This document shows, one piece after another, positions 8,492-18,872 of a stretch of 64,000 bases of DNA. The notes below the pieces were generated by a model. It made no database searches. It had not been told where the DNA came from and saw only the letters and a program-made list of their open reading frames with translations. Every line of letters begins with the position of its first letter. The stretch's first letter is position 1. The position numbers and the translations under genes were made by a program. The stretch covers positions 1 to 64,000 of the forward strand of contig MAAN01000036.1 of the NCBI GenBank assembly GCA_002163135.1. Reading direction: 5' to 3'. The stretch comes from Alphaproteobacteria bacterium 46_93_T64 (GTDB lineage Bacteria > Pseudomonadota > Alphaproteobacteria > Sneathiellales > Sneathiellaceae).

Positions 8492-8651
8492 TATATATTC
8501 CAATACAGAAATAGAGATTACACAACCTACTGGATATTAAGTTATAGAATAACTCAACATAGTTACGTTCTCAATTCGAATTTTTAAAATATATTAGTAA
8601 ACACATCTCTATTTATACGTGTTCAAAAACTAACCCTCAAATTCTTTGGTT

Positions 8652-9206
8652 TTACATCCTGTACTCAACATGAGCATCCACGAGCCATTCGCAAACGTAT
8701 GCTGCAAAGGAGTTTCGGACATAAATATGATAGGTATCGTCAGAAACCTTCTCAATTATTGCTTGCGATTTGGCTATGAGTGTTTGAACAACTTGTCCAG
8801 TTTTAAACACGTTTGGATCCAGATCCATTTCGCAGCTTTTCATCAAGACTTCCAGTGCATCAGGCCCTGAAAGACCGAGGATGATACGGTTGGCGCTGAC
8901 ATCTGTTGCCGCCGAATGGATTTCGGCGAGACTATCTCTGATATCAGTGATCTCATGGTCTGACACGATCAACCATTCGTTTGGCGATAGCCAAAGAGCT
9001 TTGATGTTGTCTTTACCCATTCCAACTTCGTTAGGAATTACCGGCAGAACCAAACCGGTAGCTTTCTTAACTGCAGTTTTGAATGCCTTATCTGTTATAT
9101 CTCCGCGCAAGTTAATTTGGTGGGTAAAAGGTAGCTCGGTTAAGGAACTTGGAAACCCTTCACTTAAATGCGCAACAGGAGAGCGCCAGTTATCAAACTT
9201 CGCCAT
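8652..9206 (-). CDS. soxG: sarcosine oxidase gamma subunit
   Basis: A 184-residue subunit of heterotetrameric sarcosine oxidase, the enzyme that oxidises sarcosine to glycine and passes the methyl carbon to tetrahydrofolate. It resembles a short GcvT-like domain (L-W-L-S-P-N-E-W-L-I and V-S-A-N-R-I-I-L-G-L-S-G-P-D-A). The ATG at 9206 has GGGAGAG seven bases upstream and overlaps the end of soxA by 14 bases. It is last in the order soxB-soxD-soxA-soxG. Confidence 0.9.
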   Translation of the reverse strand: MAKFDNWRSPVAHLSEGFPSSLTELPFTHQINLRGDITDKAFKTAVKKATGLVLPVIPNEVGMGKDNIKALWLSPNEWLIVSDHEITDIRDSLAEIHSAATDVSANRIILGLSGPDALEVLMKSCEMDLDPNVFKTGQVVQTLIAKSQAIIEKVSDDTYHIYVRNSFAAYVCEWLVDAHVEYRM

Positions 9207-12200
9207 CTTGTCTCTCCCCTTTTGGATCATAAAATATAGGTGATACGATTTTTGCTGTGATTGTCGTGTTCGCTAGCGGGGCAAAAATAGTGTCTCCCGT
9301 TTTGCCGAGACCACCCCTGACAACTGCGAGAGCAATGCTATGCCCAAGTGTTGCGCTGTAATAACTCGATGTCACGTGCCCGACCATTGGCATTGGTTTT
9401 GATGCATATTGATCAAGCACCAATTGTGCACCTTCTGGCAGGACATCATCTGGATTGTCAGTAAGCAGGCCAACCAGTTGTTTCCGGTTATCAGCAGCCG
9501 TGTCACTTCGAGTAAAAGATCGCTTACCAATAAAGTCTGGTTTTTTCTTCGAAACGATCCAGTCCATACCCAAATCTTGTGGTGTCTGCGTACCGTCTGT
9601 TTCCTGCCCCACAATAATGAAACCTTTCTCAGCCCGTAAAACGTGCATGGTTTCAGTCCCGTACGGTGTAATTTCAAACTCTGCACCGGCTTCCATAACT
9701 GCGTCCCACATGGCACGGCCAGCATGCCAGGGAACGTTGATTTCATAGGTAAGCTCACCGGTGAAGCTGATGCGGAACACCCTGGCATCAATGCCAGCAA
9801 CTTCCCCTTCCTTGAAACTCATGAACGGGAAAGAATCAGGCCTTAAATCCATATCTGGCGCAATTTTCTGAAGTAACTTCCGCGCCTTTGGACCAGCGAC
9901 AGATACTGTTGCCCACTGTTCAGTTACGGAAGTGCAGTAAACTTTCAAGTCTGGCCATTCCGTTTGCAGATACTCTTCCAACCAATCCAATACTGCAGCT
10001 GCATTACCGGATGTCGTGGTCATCAGAAAATGATCGTCCGCTAGTCTTGCGGTCGTGCCATCATCAAACACCATGCCATCTTCGTGACACATCAGGCCGT
10101 AACGCACTTTCCCTACGCCTAGCTTCATCCACGCGTTTGTATAAACCCGATTAAGGAATTCTGCTGCATCCGGCCCCTTAATATCGATTTTACCTAACGT
10201 GGAGGCATCTAAAACCCCAATTGAGTTTCGAACCGCCAAACATTCCCGGTTGAGAGCATCCTGCATTTTTTCCGCAGTTTTTGGGTAATACCAAGGACGA
10301 TGCCACTGACCTACATTTTCAAAAAGCGCTCCATTTTTCTGGTGCCAATCGTGAATTGCAGTCACCCGAACCGGATCCGACCAATTTCCAAGATTGCGAC
10401 CAGCAAGCGCGCCATAAGAAACAGGGGTATAAGGCGGCCTGAATGTGGTCGTTCCAACATCGGCAAGCGGCTTATCCAAAATCCCAGCAAGGATTCCCAA
10501 CGCATTGATATTGGACGTTTTTCCCTGATCCGTACCAAAACCAGTTAGAGTATACCGTTTGACATGCTCTGAGCTTTCAAACCCTTCTCTAATTGCAAGG
10601 GCGATATCAGCAGCAGTTGTATCATTTTGAAGGTCGACAAAATGTTTTGCAGAGCCTTCCCCTACAGGAACATTCCCGGGGACAACCCAGAAAGGTTCCA
10701 TTTTGCCCATTTCCGGCTCTTGCACGGTAAGAGGTTCATGCTCTTTCTTAGGTGAAAACCCTGCTTTCTTAGCGGCGATCCGCCCAGCAACACCACCGTT
10801 ATTCAAACAGTCCTCTGTTAAAAATTCACCTGAGCATGATCCGGCAATCTGTTGTTCTTGAACACTTTTTTCAGGAACGTAGCATACTCTATCGTCATCA
10901 TATTTTAGTTTACCTTGCGACTGACTAAACAGATGAATAACAGGACTCCATCCGCCAGACATAGCAACAAGATCACATTCAAAATTAATGCTGTGCCCTG
11001 TATATTTATCTGCACCCGGGTCAATCGCTCTCACTTCTACCGATGACACCCGCTTCCGGCCGTTCGTTGCAGTAATTGCGTGCCCCTCTAAAACTTGTAT
11101 GCCCAACTCACGAACTTTGTCAGGCAATTCTCCCGTCACATCGTTTCGAACATCAATTACTGCAACGATTTTCAAGCGTTCGGCATGAAGCGCCAACGCT
11201 GTTTCATACGCACTGTCGTTATTCGTGAAGAGTACAATATTTTTGCCGGGAAAAACGCCATATCGGTTCAAATATGTCAGAACACTTCCACTTAACATTA
11301 TTCCGGGGCGATCGTTGTCAGCAAAAACGAGCGGTCTTTCATGTGCACCGGTGGCAAGCACAACTTGTTTGGCCCTAAAATGCCAAACGCGTTGACGCAC
11401 TTTTCCGGAACGGTCTTTCAAGGGTAAATGATCGGTTTTCTGTTCAAGCGCCACTAGATAATTGTGATCATAATATCCAAACAACATTGTACGTGTCAAA
11501 ATTCGCACGTCTGGCATTTCAGCGAGTTCTGCTTTGGCTTGCTCAATCCACTCAATCGCAGTCTTACCGTCGATTTCGCGGTTTAGTGAAAGGAGGCTTC
11601 CTCCCAACTCTTTTTGCTCATCGACAAGAACAACACGTGCGCCAGCTCTTCCTGCTTCTAGTGCGGCGGCAAGCCCAGTTGGTCCGCCGCCAATCACAAG
11701 AACATCGGCGTGGCATTGCATACGATCATAAATATCTGGATCAGATACGGTCGGGGCTCTTCCCCAACCGGCTGCCCGACGAATAACTGGCTCATACAGC
11801 TTCATCCAGAAAGAACGCGGCCACATGAAGGTTTTATTATAAAAACCCGCTGTCATAAATTTCGCAAATAAGCCGTTCACGGCGCTTATATCGAAATCAA
11901 CACTGGGCCAAACGTTTACACTACTGGCTTTTAGGCCTTCATAGAGTTCGATTTGAGTGGCGCGGATATTGGGCTGTGTTTGTGCGCCTTCTTCCAGCTG
12001 GACCATAGCGCCCGGCTCTTCTGCACCGGCCGCAACGAAACCACGAGGTCTGTGATATTTAAAACTGCGGCCTACCAGATGAACACCATTGGCAAGCAGT
12101 GCTGATGCCAATGTATCTCCTTCAAAGCCGGCGTAGCTAAGGCCGTTGAAAACAAAATTAACGCGTTTTTCGCGATCGATTTTCCCGCCATTCGAGGTGC

Positions 12201-12216
12201 GATTTAACATACTCAA
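9193..12216 (-). CDS. soxA: sarcosine oxidase alpha subunit
   Basis: A 1007-residue subunit, normal length for SoxA of the four-subunit enzyme. The N-terminal 100 residues carry the G-D-T-L-A-S-A-L-L-A-N-G block and a K-Y-H-R-P-R-G segment of the 2Fe-2S-like 'SoxA N' domain. A Rossmann fold (D-V-L-V-I-G-G-G-P-T-G-L-A-A-A) near residue 170 binds dinucleotide. The C-terminal 380 residues form a GcvT-type folate domain that receives the methyl carbon as 5,10-methylene-THF. It overlaps soxD by four bases. In context it performs the last demethylation of the locus, sarcosine to glycine. Confidence 0.95.
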   Translation of the reverse strand: MSMLNRTSNGGKIDREKRVNFVFNGLSYAGFEGDTLASALLANGVHLVGRSFKYHRPRGFVAAGAEEPGAMVQLEEGAQTQPNIRATQIELYEGLKASSVNVWPSVDFDISAVNGLFAKFMTAGFYNKTFMWPRSFWMKLYEPVIRRAAGWGRAPTVSDPDIYDRMQCHADVLVIGGGPTGLAAALEAGRAGARVVLVDEQKELGGSLLSLNREIDGKTAIEWIEQAKAELAEMPDVRILTRTMLFGYYDHNYLVALEQKTDHLPLKDRSGKVRQRVWHFRAKQVVLATGAHERPLVFADNDRPGIMLSGSVLTYLNRYGVFPGKNIVLFTNNDSAYETALALHAERLKIVAVIDVRNDVTGELPDKVRELGIQVLEGHAITATNGRKRVSSVEVRAIDPGADKYTGHSINFECDLVAMSGGWSPVIHLFSQSQGKLKYDDDRVCYVPEKSVQEQQIAGSCSGEFLTEDCLNNGGVAGRIAAKKAGFSPKKEHEPLTVQEPEMGKMEPFWVVPGNVPVGEGSAKHFVDLQNDTTAADIALAIREGFESSEHVKRYTLTGFGTDQGKTSNINALGILAGILDKPLADVGTTTFRPPYTPVSYGALAGRNLGNWSDPVRVTAIHDWHQKNGALFENVGQWHRPWYYPKTAEKMQDALNRECLAVRNSIGVLDASTLGKIDIKGPDAAEFLNRVYTNAWMKLGVGKVRYGLMCHEDGMVFDDGTTARLADDHFLMTTTSGNAAAVLDWLEEYLQTEWPDLKVYCTSVTEQWATVSVAGPKARKLLQKIAPDMDLRPDSFPFMSFKEGEVAGIDARVFRISFTGELTYEINVPWHAGRAMWDAVMEAGAEFEITPYGTETMHVLRAEKGFIIVGQETDGTQTPQDLGMDWIVSKKKPDFIGKRSFTRSDTAADNRKQLVGLLTDNPDDVLPEGAQLVLDQYASKPMPMVGHVTSSYYSATLGHSIALAVVRGGLGKTGDTIFAPLANTTITAKIVSPIFYDPKGERQDGEV

Positions 12217-12509
12217 CGATCTTCACTCCCCTGATCGGACACGGGTGGTTTTTCACCCATCTTATAAACGGCAATTATCTGATGGCTGACCGTATGGCGC
12301 AGGGCGTTAAACCACTGACGACACCCATTCGCGTGATACCAGCGTTCCGCAAAAACACCTTTTGTATTTGTCCGCATGAACAGAAAATCAGCCCACTCTG
12401 TATCATTTAAATCTTCTGGCTTTTCCGGGCGTACAATATGCGCTTCGCCGCCATATCTAAATTCAGTTTCGTGTCGTTTGCCGCAATAGGGGCATTCAAT
12501 TAAAAGCAT
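12213..12509 (-). CDS. soxD: sarcosine oxidase delta subunit
   Basis: A 98-residue zinc-binding subunit. Cys6 and Cys9 (C-P-Y-C-G-K-R) with His59 and Cys63 (H-A-N-G-C) are the expected zinc ligands. The W-x-x-H-A-x-G-C-R-x-W-F-N block is a clear SoxD signature. The gene lies ten bases after soxB and overlaps soxA by four bases, so subunits can be made in fixed ratio. Confidence 0.95.
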   Translation of the reverse strand: MLLIECPYCGKRHETEFRYGGEAHIVRPEKPEDLNDTEWADFLFMRTNTKGVFAERWYHANGCRQWFNALRHTVSHQIIAVYKMGEKPPVSDQGSEDR

Positions 12510-12518
12510 TAAATTCTC

Positions 12519-13769
12519 CTAATGGGCAACGCCAGCGGCGCCGTGTTCATCAATAAGGGCACCCGTTGTAAACCGATCAAGGTTAAATGGTGCATTCAGT
12601 GGGTGTGGCTCGTCATTCGCAAGTGTGTGAGCAAAGCACCAGCCAGACCCAGGCGTTGCTTTAAATCCGCCTGTTCCCCAACCAGCATTAACATAAAGCC
12701 CATCTACAGGTGTTTTTGTAATCAAGGGTGATGCATCTGGACATGTATCTACAATACCGCCCCAACTTCGCATCATACGAACGCGACTGAATATGGGAAA
12801 CAGCTCCAGGCAAGCACCTAATTGATGTTCAATCACATGGAAGCTGCCACGCTGACCATATGAATTAAAGCTGTCGATCCCTGCTCCCATAACCAGCTCG
12901 CCCTTATCAGACTGACTGACATAAACATGGACTGCGCCCGACATAACTACACAGTCAATCACGGGTTTAATAGGTTCTGACACCAATGCCTGCAGCGGAT
13001 GACTATCGATCGGCAAACGCACATCTGCCATGGAGGCAAGAACAGAGCTATGACCTGCAGCAACAAGACCTACTTTCTTGGCTCCGATAAAACCGCGTGA
13101 AGTTTCAACGCCAGTAACTCGCCCGCCCTCACGTTTAATTCCAGTAACTTCGCAGTTTTGGATAATATCAACACCGCGCATATCTGCAGCACGCGCATAC
13201 CCCCAAGCAACACTGTCATGCCGTGCGACACCACCGCGGCGCTGCAAAGTTGCACCAAGTACTGGATGACGGGCAGTTTTGGATATATTGATGATGGGGC
13301 AAAACTCTTTAACGCCGTCCGCATCCAGCCATTCGGCATCGACACCGTTTAGGCGGTTTGCGTTTACACGCCGCACTCCTTCACGAACATCCCCAAGACT
13401 ATGTGCAAGGTTCATCACACCGCGCTGACTGAGCATAACGTTATAGTTTATGTCCTGAGATAACCCCTCCCAAAGTTGAAGAGACTTCTCATAGATAGCC
13501 GCGCTTTCATCCCAGAGATAATTGGATCTGACAATCGTCGTATTGCGCGCGGTATTTCCGCCGCCAAGCCATCCTTTTTCAAGAACAGCGACATTTGTAA
13601 TGCCATGCTCTTTCGCCAGATAATAGGCCGTTGCTAATCCGTGCCCACCACCGCCAACGATGATGACATCATATTCCTTTTTCGGCTCTGGACTTCGCCA
13701 TTGCCGTGGCCAGTTTTTATGATGACTGAACGCATTACGCGCGATGGAAAAAACGGAATATTTTGTCAT
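12519..13769 (-). CDS. soxB: sarcosine oxidase beta subunit
   Basis: A 416-residue FAD-dependent amine oxidase subunit that holds the sarcosine oxidation site. The FAD loop is [11 protein letters not shown] (residues 34-44). Near the C-terminus [14 protein letters not shown] matches the SoxB flavin-attachment and substrate region. It is first in the sox operon, which reads away from fhs; the 310-base gap between them should hold both promoters. Confidence 0.95.
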   Translation of the reverse strand: MTKYSVFSIARNAFSHHKNWPRQWRSPEPKKEYDVIIVGGGGHGLATAYYLAKEHGITNVAVLEKGWLGGGNTARNTTIVRSNYLWDESAAIYEKSLQLWEGLSQDINYNVMLSQRGVMNLAHSLGDVREGVRRVNANRLNGVDAEWLDADGVKEFCPIINISKTARHPVLGATLQRRGGVARHDSVAWGYARAADMRGVDIIQNCEVTGIKREGGRVTGVETSRGFIGAKKVGLVAAGHSSVLASMADVRLPIDSHPLQALVSEPIKPVIDCVVMSGAVHVYVSQSDKGELVMGAGIDSFNSYGQRGSFHVIEHQLGACLELFPIFSRVRMMRSWGGIVDTCPDASPLITKTPVDGLYVNAGWGTGGFKATPGSGWCFAHTLANDEPHPLNAPFNLDRFTTGALIDEHGAAGVAH

Positions 13770-14079
13770 ACCTGCAACATCACCCTGATACCTGAATTCA
13801 ACAAGTCATGAAGAAGACTGCCACGTGGACGAACGGTTAAAATGTCCTGATCTGTCATTTTATGGAATAAAAACGACATCTCTTCATTTGACCAACATTT
13901 TATTATAGCGAGACCAACATTTTATCACTTGTGTATTGCTCGTTCGCATGTTGAAAACATAGTGTCGTTTATCGGACAGCGGTGACTATTCAAGATCCGC
14001 AATCTGAGCGTCGTACAAGATAAGAAGAAAGGCTCAAACCTTCAAAGATCTTTATTTTGACTAACAGTGGAACAACCGC
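13770..14079. promoter_or_regulatory. divergent soxB / fhs control region
   Basis: A 310-base gene-free region from which soxBDAG and fhs-glxA-type regulator diverge. It holds a tandem 14-base direct repeat (listed separately) and a short CCACGTGG palindrome near 13825. I see no ORF or RNA gene. The GlxA/AraC-type regulator encoded after fhs is the natural candidate to bind here. Confidence 0.6.
13890..13925. repeat. tandem direct repeat GACCAACATTTTAT, 22-bp period
   Basis: The sequence GACCAACATTTTAT occurs exactly twice, at 13890-13903 and 13912-13925. The offset is 22 bases, about two DNA turns, so both copies face the same side of the helix. Direct repeats with this spacing are typical of AraC-family binding sites. 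The neighbouring GlxA-type activator with an AraC DNA-binding domain is the likely partner; this is inference. Confidence 0.6.
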
Positions 14080-15774
14080 ATGACAGACCAACATACTAAT
14101 CCAAAAAGCGATATTGATATTGCTAACGCTGCGAATATGCAGAAAATCATGAATGTTGCCGAAGAAAAACTTGGCATCCATGCGGATAATCTTGAACCTT
14201 ATGGTCATTATAAAGCAAAGGTTTCGCTAGATTACATTAAGACCCTGCAAGACCGCCCAGACGGAAAACTGATCCTTGTGACCGCCATGACCCCTACTCC
14301 TGCTGGTGAAGGTAAAACCACGACAACAGTTGGGCTTGGCGACGCACTTAATCGTATTGGCAAGAAAACTATGATTTGCCTGCGCGAGCCTTCACTCGGC
14401 CCCTGCTTCGGCATGAAAGGTGGTGCAGCAGGCGGCGGCTATGCACAAGTTGTCCCGATGACAGACATCAATCTTCACTTCACTGGAGATTTTCACGCCA
14501 TCGGCGTCGCAAATAACTTGCTCGCCGCTTTGATAGATAACCACATTTATTGGGGTAACGAACTCGGTCTGGATGAACGACGAATCTCATGGCGCCGCGT
14601 TGTGGACATGAATGATCGCGCTTTACGATATATTGTGAACAGCATGGGTGGCGTAGCCAACGGTTTCCCGCGTGAAGATCATTTTGATATCACAGTTGCG
14701 TCTGAAGTTATGGCAATTTTCTGCCTAGCAACAGACCTCAAAGACCTTGAGAATCGACTTGGAAATATCATTGTCGGCTTTACCCGTGATCGCCAACCCG
14801 TTTACGCAAAAGATCTGAATGCCCAAGGCTCTATGACGGCGCTTCTTAAAGATGCGTTTCAACCTAATCTCGTTCAGACATTAGAAAATAACCCTGCCTT
14901 TATTCATGGCGGACCTTTTGCCAACATTGCTCATGGCTGTAATTCTGTTTTAGCTACAAAAACGGCTCTAAAACTTGCGGATTATGTGGTGACAGAAGCT
15001 GGATTTGGTGCCGATCTGGGTGCTGAGAAGTTCCTCGATATCAAATGCCGTAAAGCAGGCCTTAATCCGGAAGTTGCAGTGGTTGTTGCGACCATTCGGG
15101 CGCTTAAAATGCATGGCGGTGTTGTAAAAGCTGATTTGGGCTCCGAGAATGTCGAGGCTGTACAAAGTGGTTCCCGAAATCTAATCCGTCACATTGATAA
15201 CCTTCGCAAGTTTAACCTTCCCGTTATTGTTGCGATTAACCAATTCTCTTCCGATACTTCTGACGAAGTGCAAACACTTTTGGAAATCTGTAAAAGTCAC
15301 GGTGTTAAAGCTGTTATTTCAGATCATTGGGGGAACGGTGGTGCCGGTGCGGAGGAACTTGCTCAGGTTGTCGCTGATCAATTAGAATCTCCTAGTCAGC
15401 AAATCAAATTTGCTTACGATAGCCATCTAGACCTATGGTCAAAAGTGAAAGCAATCGCGACTAATATTTATGGTGCAGATGACATAATCGCTGACAAGAA
15501 AATTCGCGATCAATTCCAGGATTTACAAGATAAAGGCTTTGGCCATTACCCTGTTTGCATAGCGAAAACTCAATATAGTTTCTCTACAGATCCAAACCTT
15601 AAAGGTGCTCCAAGCAATCATGTTGTTCCTGTGCGGGAAATCAGAGTTGCTGGTGGTGCGGAATTTGTGGTTGTTGTGTGCGGTGACATTATGACCATGC
15701 CGGGCCTACCGCGAGTTCCAGCAGCCGATAAAATTGGCGTGGATGAAGACGGACAAATTGTTGGATTATTTTAA
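14080..15774 (+). CDS. fhs: formate-tetrahydrofolate ligase
   Basis: A 564-residue formyl-THF synthetase of normal family length. It ligates formate and tetrahydrofolate with ATP, or runs in reverse to release formate and ATP. The P-loop [13 protein letters not shown] is at residues 71-83, and [11 protein letters not shown] and the folate-binding segments follow. In a methyl-group catabolic locus it likely works in the oxidative direction, clearing formyl-THF made from the demethylations. It diverges from soxB and precedes the regulator by 54 bases. Confidence 0.96.
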   Translation: MTDQHTNPKSDIDIANAANMQKIMNVAEEKLGIHADNLEPYGHYKAKVSLDYIKTLQDRPDGKLILVTAMTPTPAGEGKTTTTVGLGDALNRIGKKTMICLREPSLGPCFGMKGGAAGGGYAQVVPMTDINLHFTGDFHAIGVANNLLAALIDNHIYWGNELGLDERRISWRRVVDMNDRALRYIVNSMGGVANGFPREDHFDITVASEVMAIFCLATDLKDLENRLGNIIVGFTRDRQPVYAKDLNAQGSMTALLKDAFQPNLVQTLENNPAFIHGGPFANIAHGCNSVLATKTALKLADYVVTEAGFGADLGAEKFLDIKCRKAGLNPEVAVVVATIRALKMHGGVVKADLGSENVEAVQSGSRNLIRHIDNLRKFNLPVIVAINQFSSDTSDEVQTLLEICKSHGVKAVISDHWGNGGAGAEELAQVVADQLESPSQQIKFAYDSHLDLWSKVKAIATNIYGADDIIADKKIRDQFQDLQDKGFGHYPVCIAKTQYSFSTDPNLKGAPSNHVVPVREIRVAGGAEFVVVVCGDIMTMPGLPRVPAADKIGVDEDGQIVGLF

Positions 15775-15828
15775 GGGAAATGAAAAAAACTATTGCCCAA
15801 TTAATATTGTTAAAGTAGCGTTTTTTGT

Positions 15829-16833
15829 ATGACTGAAGTACATGATGATGGGTCCTCTCTTATCCTTAAGGGAGAGGACGCTATCAAAGCCGATTATTAT
15901 ATCGGCTTTTGTTTAATCCCTGATTTCTCATCTCTTGCCTTTATTTCGGCAATCGAACCATTACGCCTTGCAAACAGAGAAGCAGGACGAACTATTTATA
16001 GCTGGAAATGCTACTCTGTGGATGGGCAACCGGCAAAAAGTAGCGCAGGACTTGAGTTTCCGGTTTCTGGCAGTATTTCAGAGATGCCAAAGCAATCTAT
16101 AATTTTTCTATGTGGTGGTATGGATATCCAAACCCACTGCACACCACAAATTATGACGGCTATCCGTAAGGCGGCATCTTACGGCGCGGGTATTGGCGCA
16201 ATTTGCACGGCAACTTATGTTCTTGCCAAGGCAGGTATGCTGAAAAATCAAAGATGTACAATCCACTGGGAAAACACTTCAGGTTTCAAAGAAGAATTTC
16301 CCGACCTTGACATCACGACAGAACTTTTTGAAATTGATAACAACCGATTTACTTGTGCGGGTGGGACGGCGGCACTTGATATGATGCTCAGCCTAATTTC
16401 CACACATACAAATCATGAATTGGCGCTGGCTGTCGCGGATCAGTTGATCCATCACAGAATTCGTCAAGGCACTGAGCGTCAACGGATGGAACTTCGAGCG
16501 CGATTGGGCGTTTCTCATCCAAAACTATTGGCGGCAATTGCTTGTATGGAAGAGAATCTGGAAGAGCCTTATAGCTGTGGTGGTCTTGCCGTGGAAGTTG
16601 GCCTTTCCATCAGACAGCTCGAACGTCTATTTCAAAAATATATGGGTTTCTCTCCCACGCGCTATTATCTAAACCTGCGACTAGAACGCGCACGCAGTTT
16701 ACTTGCACAAACCAGCATGCCCATTATTGAAGTGGCTCTTGCTTGCGGATTTGTGTCTGCCTCTCACTTCTCGAAATGTCATCGGGAACATTTTGGGCAG
16801 ACACCAAGCGAAGAACGCAGCGCCCGAAGGTAA
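15829..16833 (+). CDS. GlxA family transcriptional regulator (DJ-1/PfpI domain plus AraC HTH)
   Basis: A 334-residue regulator. Residues about 25-190 form a class-I-glutamine-amidotransferase-like sensor domain, with A-I-C-T-A-T-Y-V-L-A-K-A-G at the nucleophile elbow. Residues about 220-334 form an AraC-type double helix-turn-helix ending in H-F-S-K-C-H-R-E-H-F-G-Q-T-P. This is the same architecture as GbdR, the glycine-betaine/dimethylglycine regulator of pseudomonads. That precedent and the sox-fhs-DMGDH neighbourhood suggest an activator of methylated-glycine catabolism. The ligand is not visible from sequence. Confidence 0.88.
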   Translation: MTEVHDDGSSLILKGEDAIKADYYIGFCLIPDFSSLAFISAIEPLRLANREAGRTIYSWKCYSVDGQPAKSSAGLEFPVSGSISEMPKQSIIFLCGGMDIQTHCTPQIMTAIRKAASYGAGIGAICTATYVLAKAGMLKNQRCTIHWENTSGFKEEFPDLDITTELFEIDNNRFTCAGGTAALDMMLSLISTHTNHELALAVADQLIHHRIRQGTERQRMELRARLGVSHPKLLAAIACMEENLEEPYSCGGLAVEVGLSIRQLERLFQKYMGFSPTRYYLNLRLERARSLLAQTSMPIIEVALACGFVSASHFSKCHREHFGQTPSEERSARR

Positions 16834-16851
16834 TCCAGCCAGATTACCTTC
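16826..16851. terminator. bidirectional hairpin over two convergent stop codons
   Basis: A perfect 10-base inverted repeat (GAAGGTAATC and GATTACCTTC, 6-base loop) spans the stop of the regulator gene (16831-16833) and the stop of the activase gene (16844-16846). It is symmetric and so can act on both transcripts. It lacks a good T-run on either side. Confidence 0.55.
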
Positions 16852-18865
16852 TCCTGCGACGTCGAGGGCGTCCTCCGTCAACTCCAGCATCAACCGACCT
16901 AGCTTTAGGCTCCGGCAGATCTACAACTTTTGTTAAATGGACATATTTCGCAGTTTTATGCGGTAGAGCCATAGCTTCAATAAAATACTGTTGAAAATCT
17001 GGCTCAACAGCTGTTTCGATTTTCTCAACCCGTTGAATTAGCTCTTCGGCTTCATCTCGAGCATTTTGATTGAGAAGCGCTATACGCGCACCAGTGCTAG
17101 CGGCATTTCCAACACTCTTAACTTCTTCAAGATCGCAATCTGGGATCATACCTAGGATCATGGCGTATTTTGTATCGATGTGACTGCCAAAAGCACCCGT
17201 TAGTAGTATTCTATCAATCGATTCAACGCCCAGCTTATCCATTAGCAATTTTGTTCCAGCGTAGAGCGCCGCTTTGGCTAGTTGGATTGCCCTTACGTCG
17301 GTTTGATAGATACGGATCGGGTTTTCTTCATCTTCGTGCATAACAAAAGCAAAGGTTCGATCGATAGGAATTATATAAGAACACTCTTCAGCCAGTGTGC
17401 CGTCGATAACACCATCTGTGGTCAAGATACCTGCGAGATACATCTCGGCCAGTGCTTCGATGATTCCCGAGCCACAAATGCCTGTTACACCAGATTTTTT
17501 GGTGGCTTCGCTAAATCCGTCTTCAGTTGACCAAAGATCACAGCCAATGACTTTAAAACGCGCTTTCTTTGTGATCGGATCGATGCGTACGCGCTCAATC
17601 GCTCCTGGCGCTGCTCTTTGACCACATGCTATTTGCGCACCTTCAAAGGCCGGGCCTGTTGGAGAAGATGCCGCTAGAAGACGTTCATTGTTCCCAAGTA
17701 CTAATTCCGCATTAGTACCAACATCAACGATAAGTGTAATTTTTTCCTGAAGGTGCGGCGCTTCCGACAAAATAACAGCTGTCGTGTCTGCCCCCACATG
17801 TCCTGCGATACACGGCAGAAAATACACGCGTCCATCAGGATTACTGGCAAGTTCAATTTCTGACGCCCAAACGGTCATACCGCTGTTTGTCGCAAGCGCG
17901 AACGGAGCTCCACCAAGTTCAGTCGGATCAATTCCAAGCAGCAAATGATGCATAATTGGATTGCCCACAAATACGGTGTTTAAGATTTCAGCCGGATCGA
18001 TGCCCGCCATTGCGGACACTTCTCCGATTAGATCATTAATGCCGCCGCGGACTGCTTCGGTCAAAATAACTTCACCGCCTGGATTCATCATCACATATGA
18101 AACCCGGCTCATTAAATCTTCACCGTAGCGAATTTGAGGGTTCATGAGTCCTGAAGTTGCAATAACCTCTCCACTCGACAAGTCACACAAATGCATAGCG
18201 ATTGTAGTTGAGCCAACGTCAACCGCTAACCCATATGCTTTACCCTGAAATTTTGGCCATACAGCTGTAATTCGTTGATCACGGTGAACTGCAAGCGTTA
18301 CTTCCCAATTGCCTTTACGCAATGCCTTTTGAAGCAATTGCAAGGTTCTGAGATCACATTCTAACTCAGTTAGTCCCCACTGCTGCTCCAAGGCTTGCGC
18401 AACCCGCTCAAAATCACCCGTTGGATTATGCATATCCGGTTCTTGAACACTAATGTAATGCAGCCGTATGGCCGGATCCAATTCAATTTTTCGGGTGTCA
18501 GCGGTCTTTACAATAACCTGACGATGAACCTGACTTGTCGCAGGGACGTCAATTACGACATCGCCCAGAAGTTTTGTATGACAACTTAAACGCCGCCCGT
18601 CAGCTAATCCTCGTCGTTCCTTGTATTTCAGCTCTGCTTTGGCCAATCCACTTAGTGAAGTGATAGCACTTGTTACACCGTGCTTGGCAAATTCACCTTC
18701 GACCAGATTAACTTGACAGCGGCCGCATATACCGCGCCCGCCACAAACGCTGTCAATATCGACACCCAGGCTTCGCCCAGCTTCAAGGATTGGGGTGCCC
18801 GCGGGAAAATGCCCGCGTTTACCAGACGGTGTAAAAACTACAAGATGTTTATCGTTAGTGTACAC
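16844..18865 (-). CDS. RACo-like ASKHA corrinoid reductive activase with N-terminal 2Fe-2S domain
   Basis: A 673-residue protein that starts with GTG at 18865, with GAGG five bases before it. The N-terminal ferredoxin-like domain has Cys41, Cys47, Cys50 and Cys95 (C-x5-C-x2-C ... C) for a 2Fe-2S cluster. An ATP-binding ASKHA domain follows (A-V-D-V-G-S-T-T-I-A-M-H and V-D-V-G-T-N-A-E). This is the RACo/RamA-type activase plan. It uses ATP to reduce corrinoid that has slipped to inactive Co(II) back to Co(I), and here should repair the corrinoid protein of this operon. The C-terminus ends in six consecutive Arg after P-R, an odd basic tail. Confidence 0.9.
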   Translation of the reverse strand: MYTNDKHLVVFTPSGKRGHFPAGTPILEAGRSLGVDIDSVCGGRGICGRCQVNLVEGEFAKHGVTSAITSLSGLAKAELKYKERRGLADGRRLSCHTKLLGDVVIDVPATSQVHRQVIVKTADTRKIELDPAIRLHYISVQEPDMHNPTGDFERVAQALEQQWGLTELECDLRTLQLLQKALRKGNWEVTLAVHRDQRITAVWPKFQGKAYGLAVDVGSTTIAMHLCDLSSGEVIATSGLMNPQIRYGEDLMSRVSYVMMNPGGEVILTEAVRGGINDLIGEVSAMAGIDPAEILNTVFVGNPIMHHLLLGIDPTELGGAPFALATNSGMTVWASEIELASNPDGRVYFLPCIAGHVGADTTAVILSEAPHLQEKITLIVDVGTNAELVLGNNERLLAASSPTGPAFEGAQIACGQRAAPGAIERVRIDPITKKARFKVIGCDLWSTEDGFSEATKKSGVTGICGSGIIEALAEMYLAGILTTDGVIDGTLAEECSYIIPIDRTFAFVMHEDEENPIRIYQTDVRAIQLAKAALYAGTKLLMDKLGVESIDRILLTGAFGSHIDTKYAMILGMIPDCDLEEVKSVGNAASTGARIALLNQNARDEAEELIQRVEKIETAVEPDFQQYFIEAMALPHKTAKYVHLTKVVDLPEPKARSVDAGVDGGRPRRRRRR

Positions 18866-18872
18866 AGTTGCC

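Noticed and set aside
9372-9800. A 142-codon alternate frame inside soxA
   Set aside because: It lies within the GcvT-like domain of soxA in the same orientation but another frame and shows no protein-like pattern.
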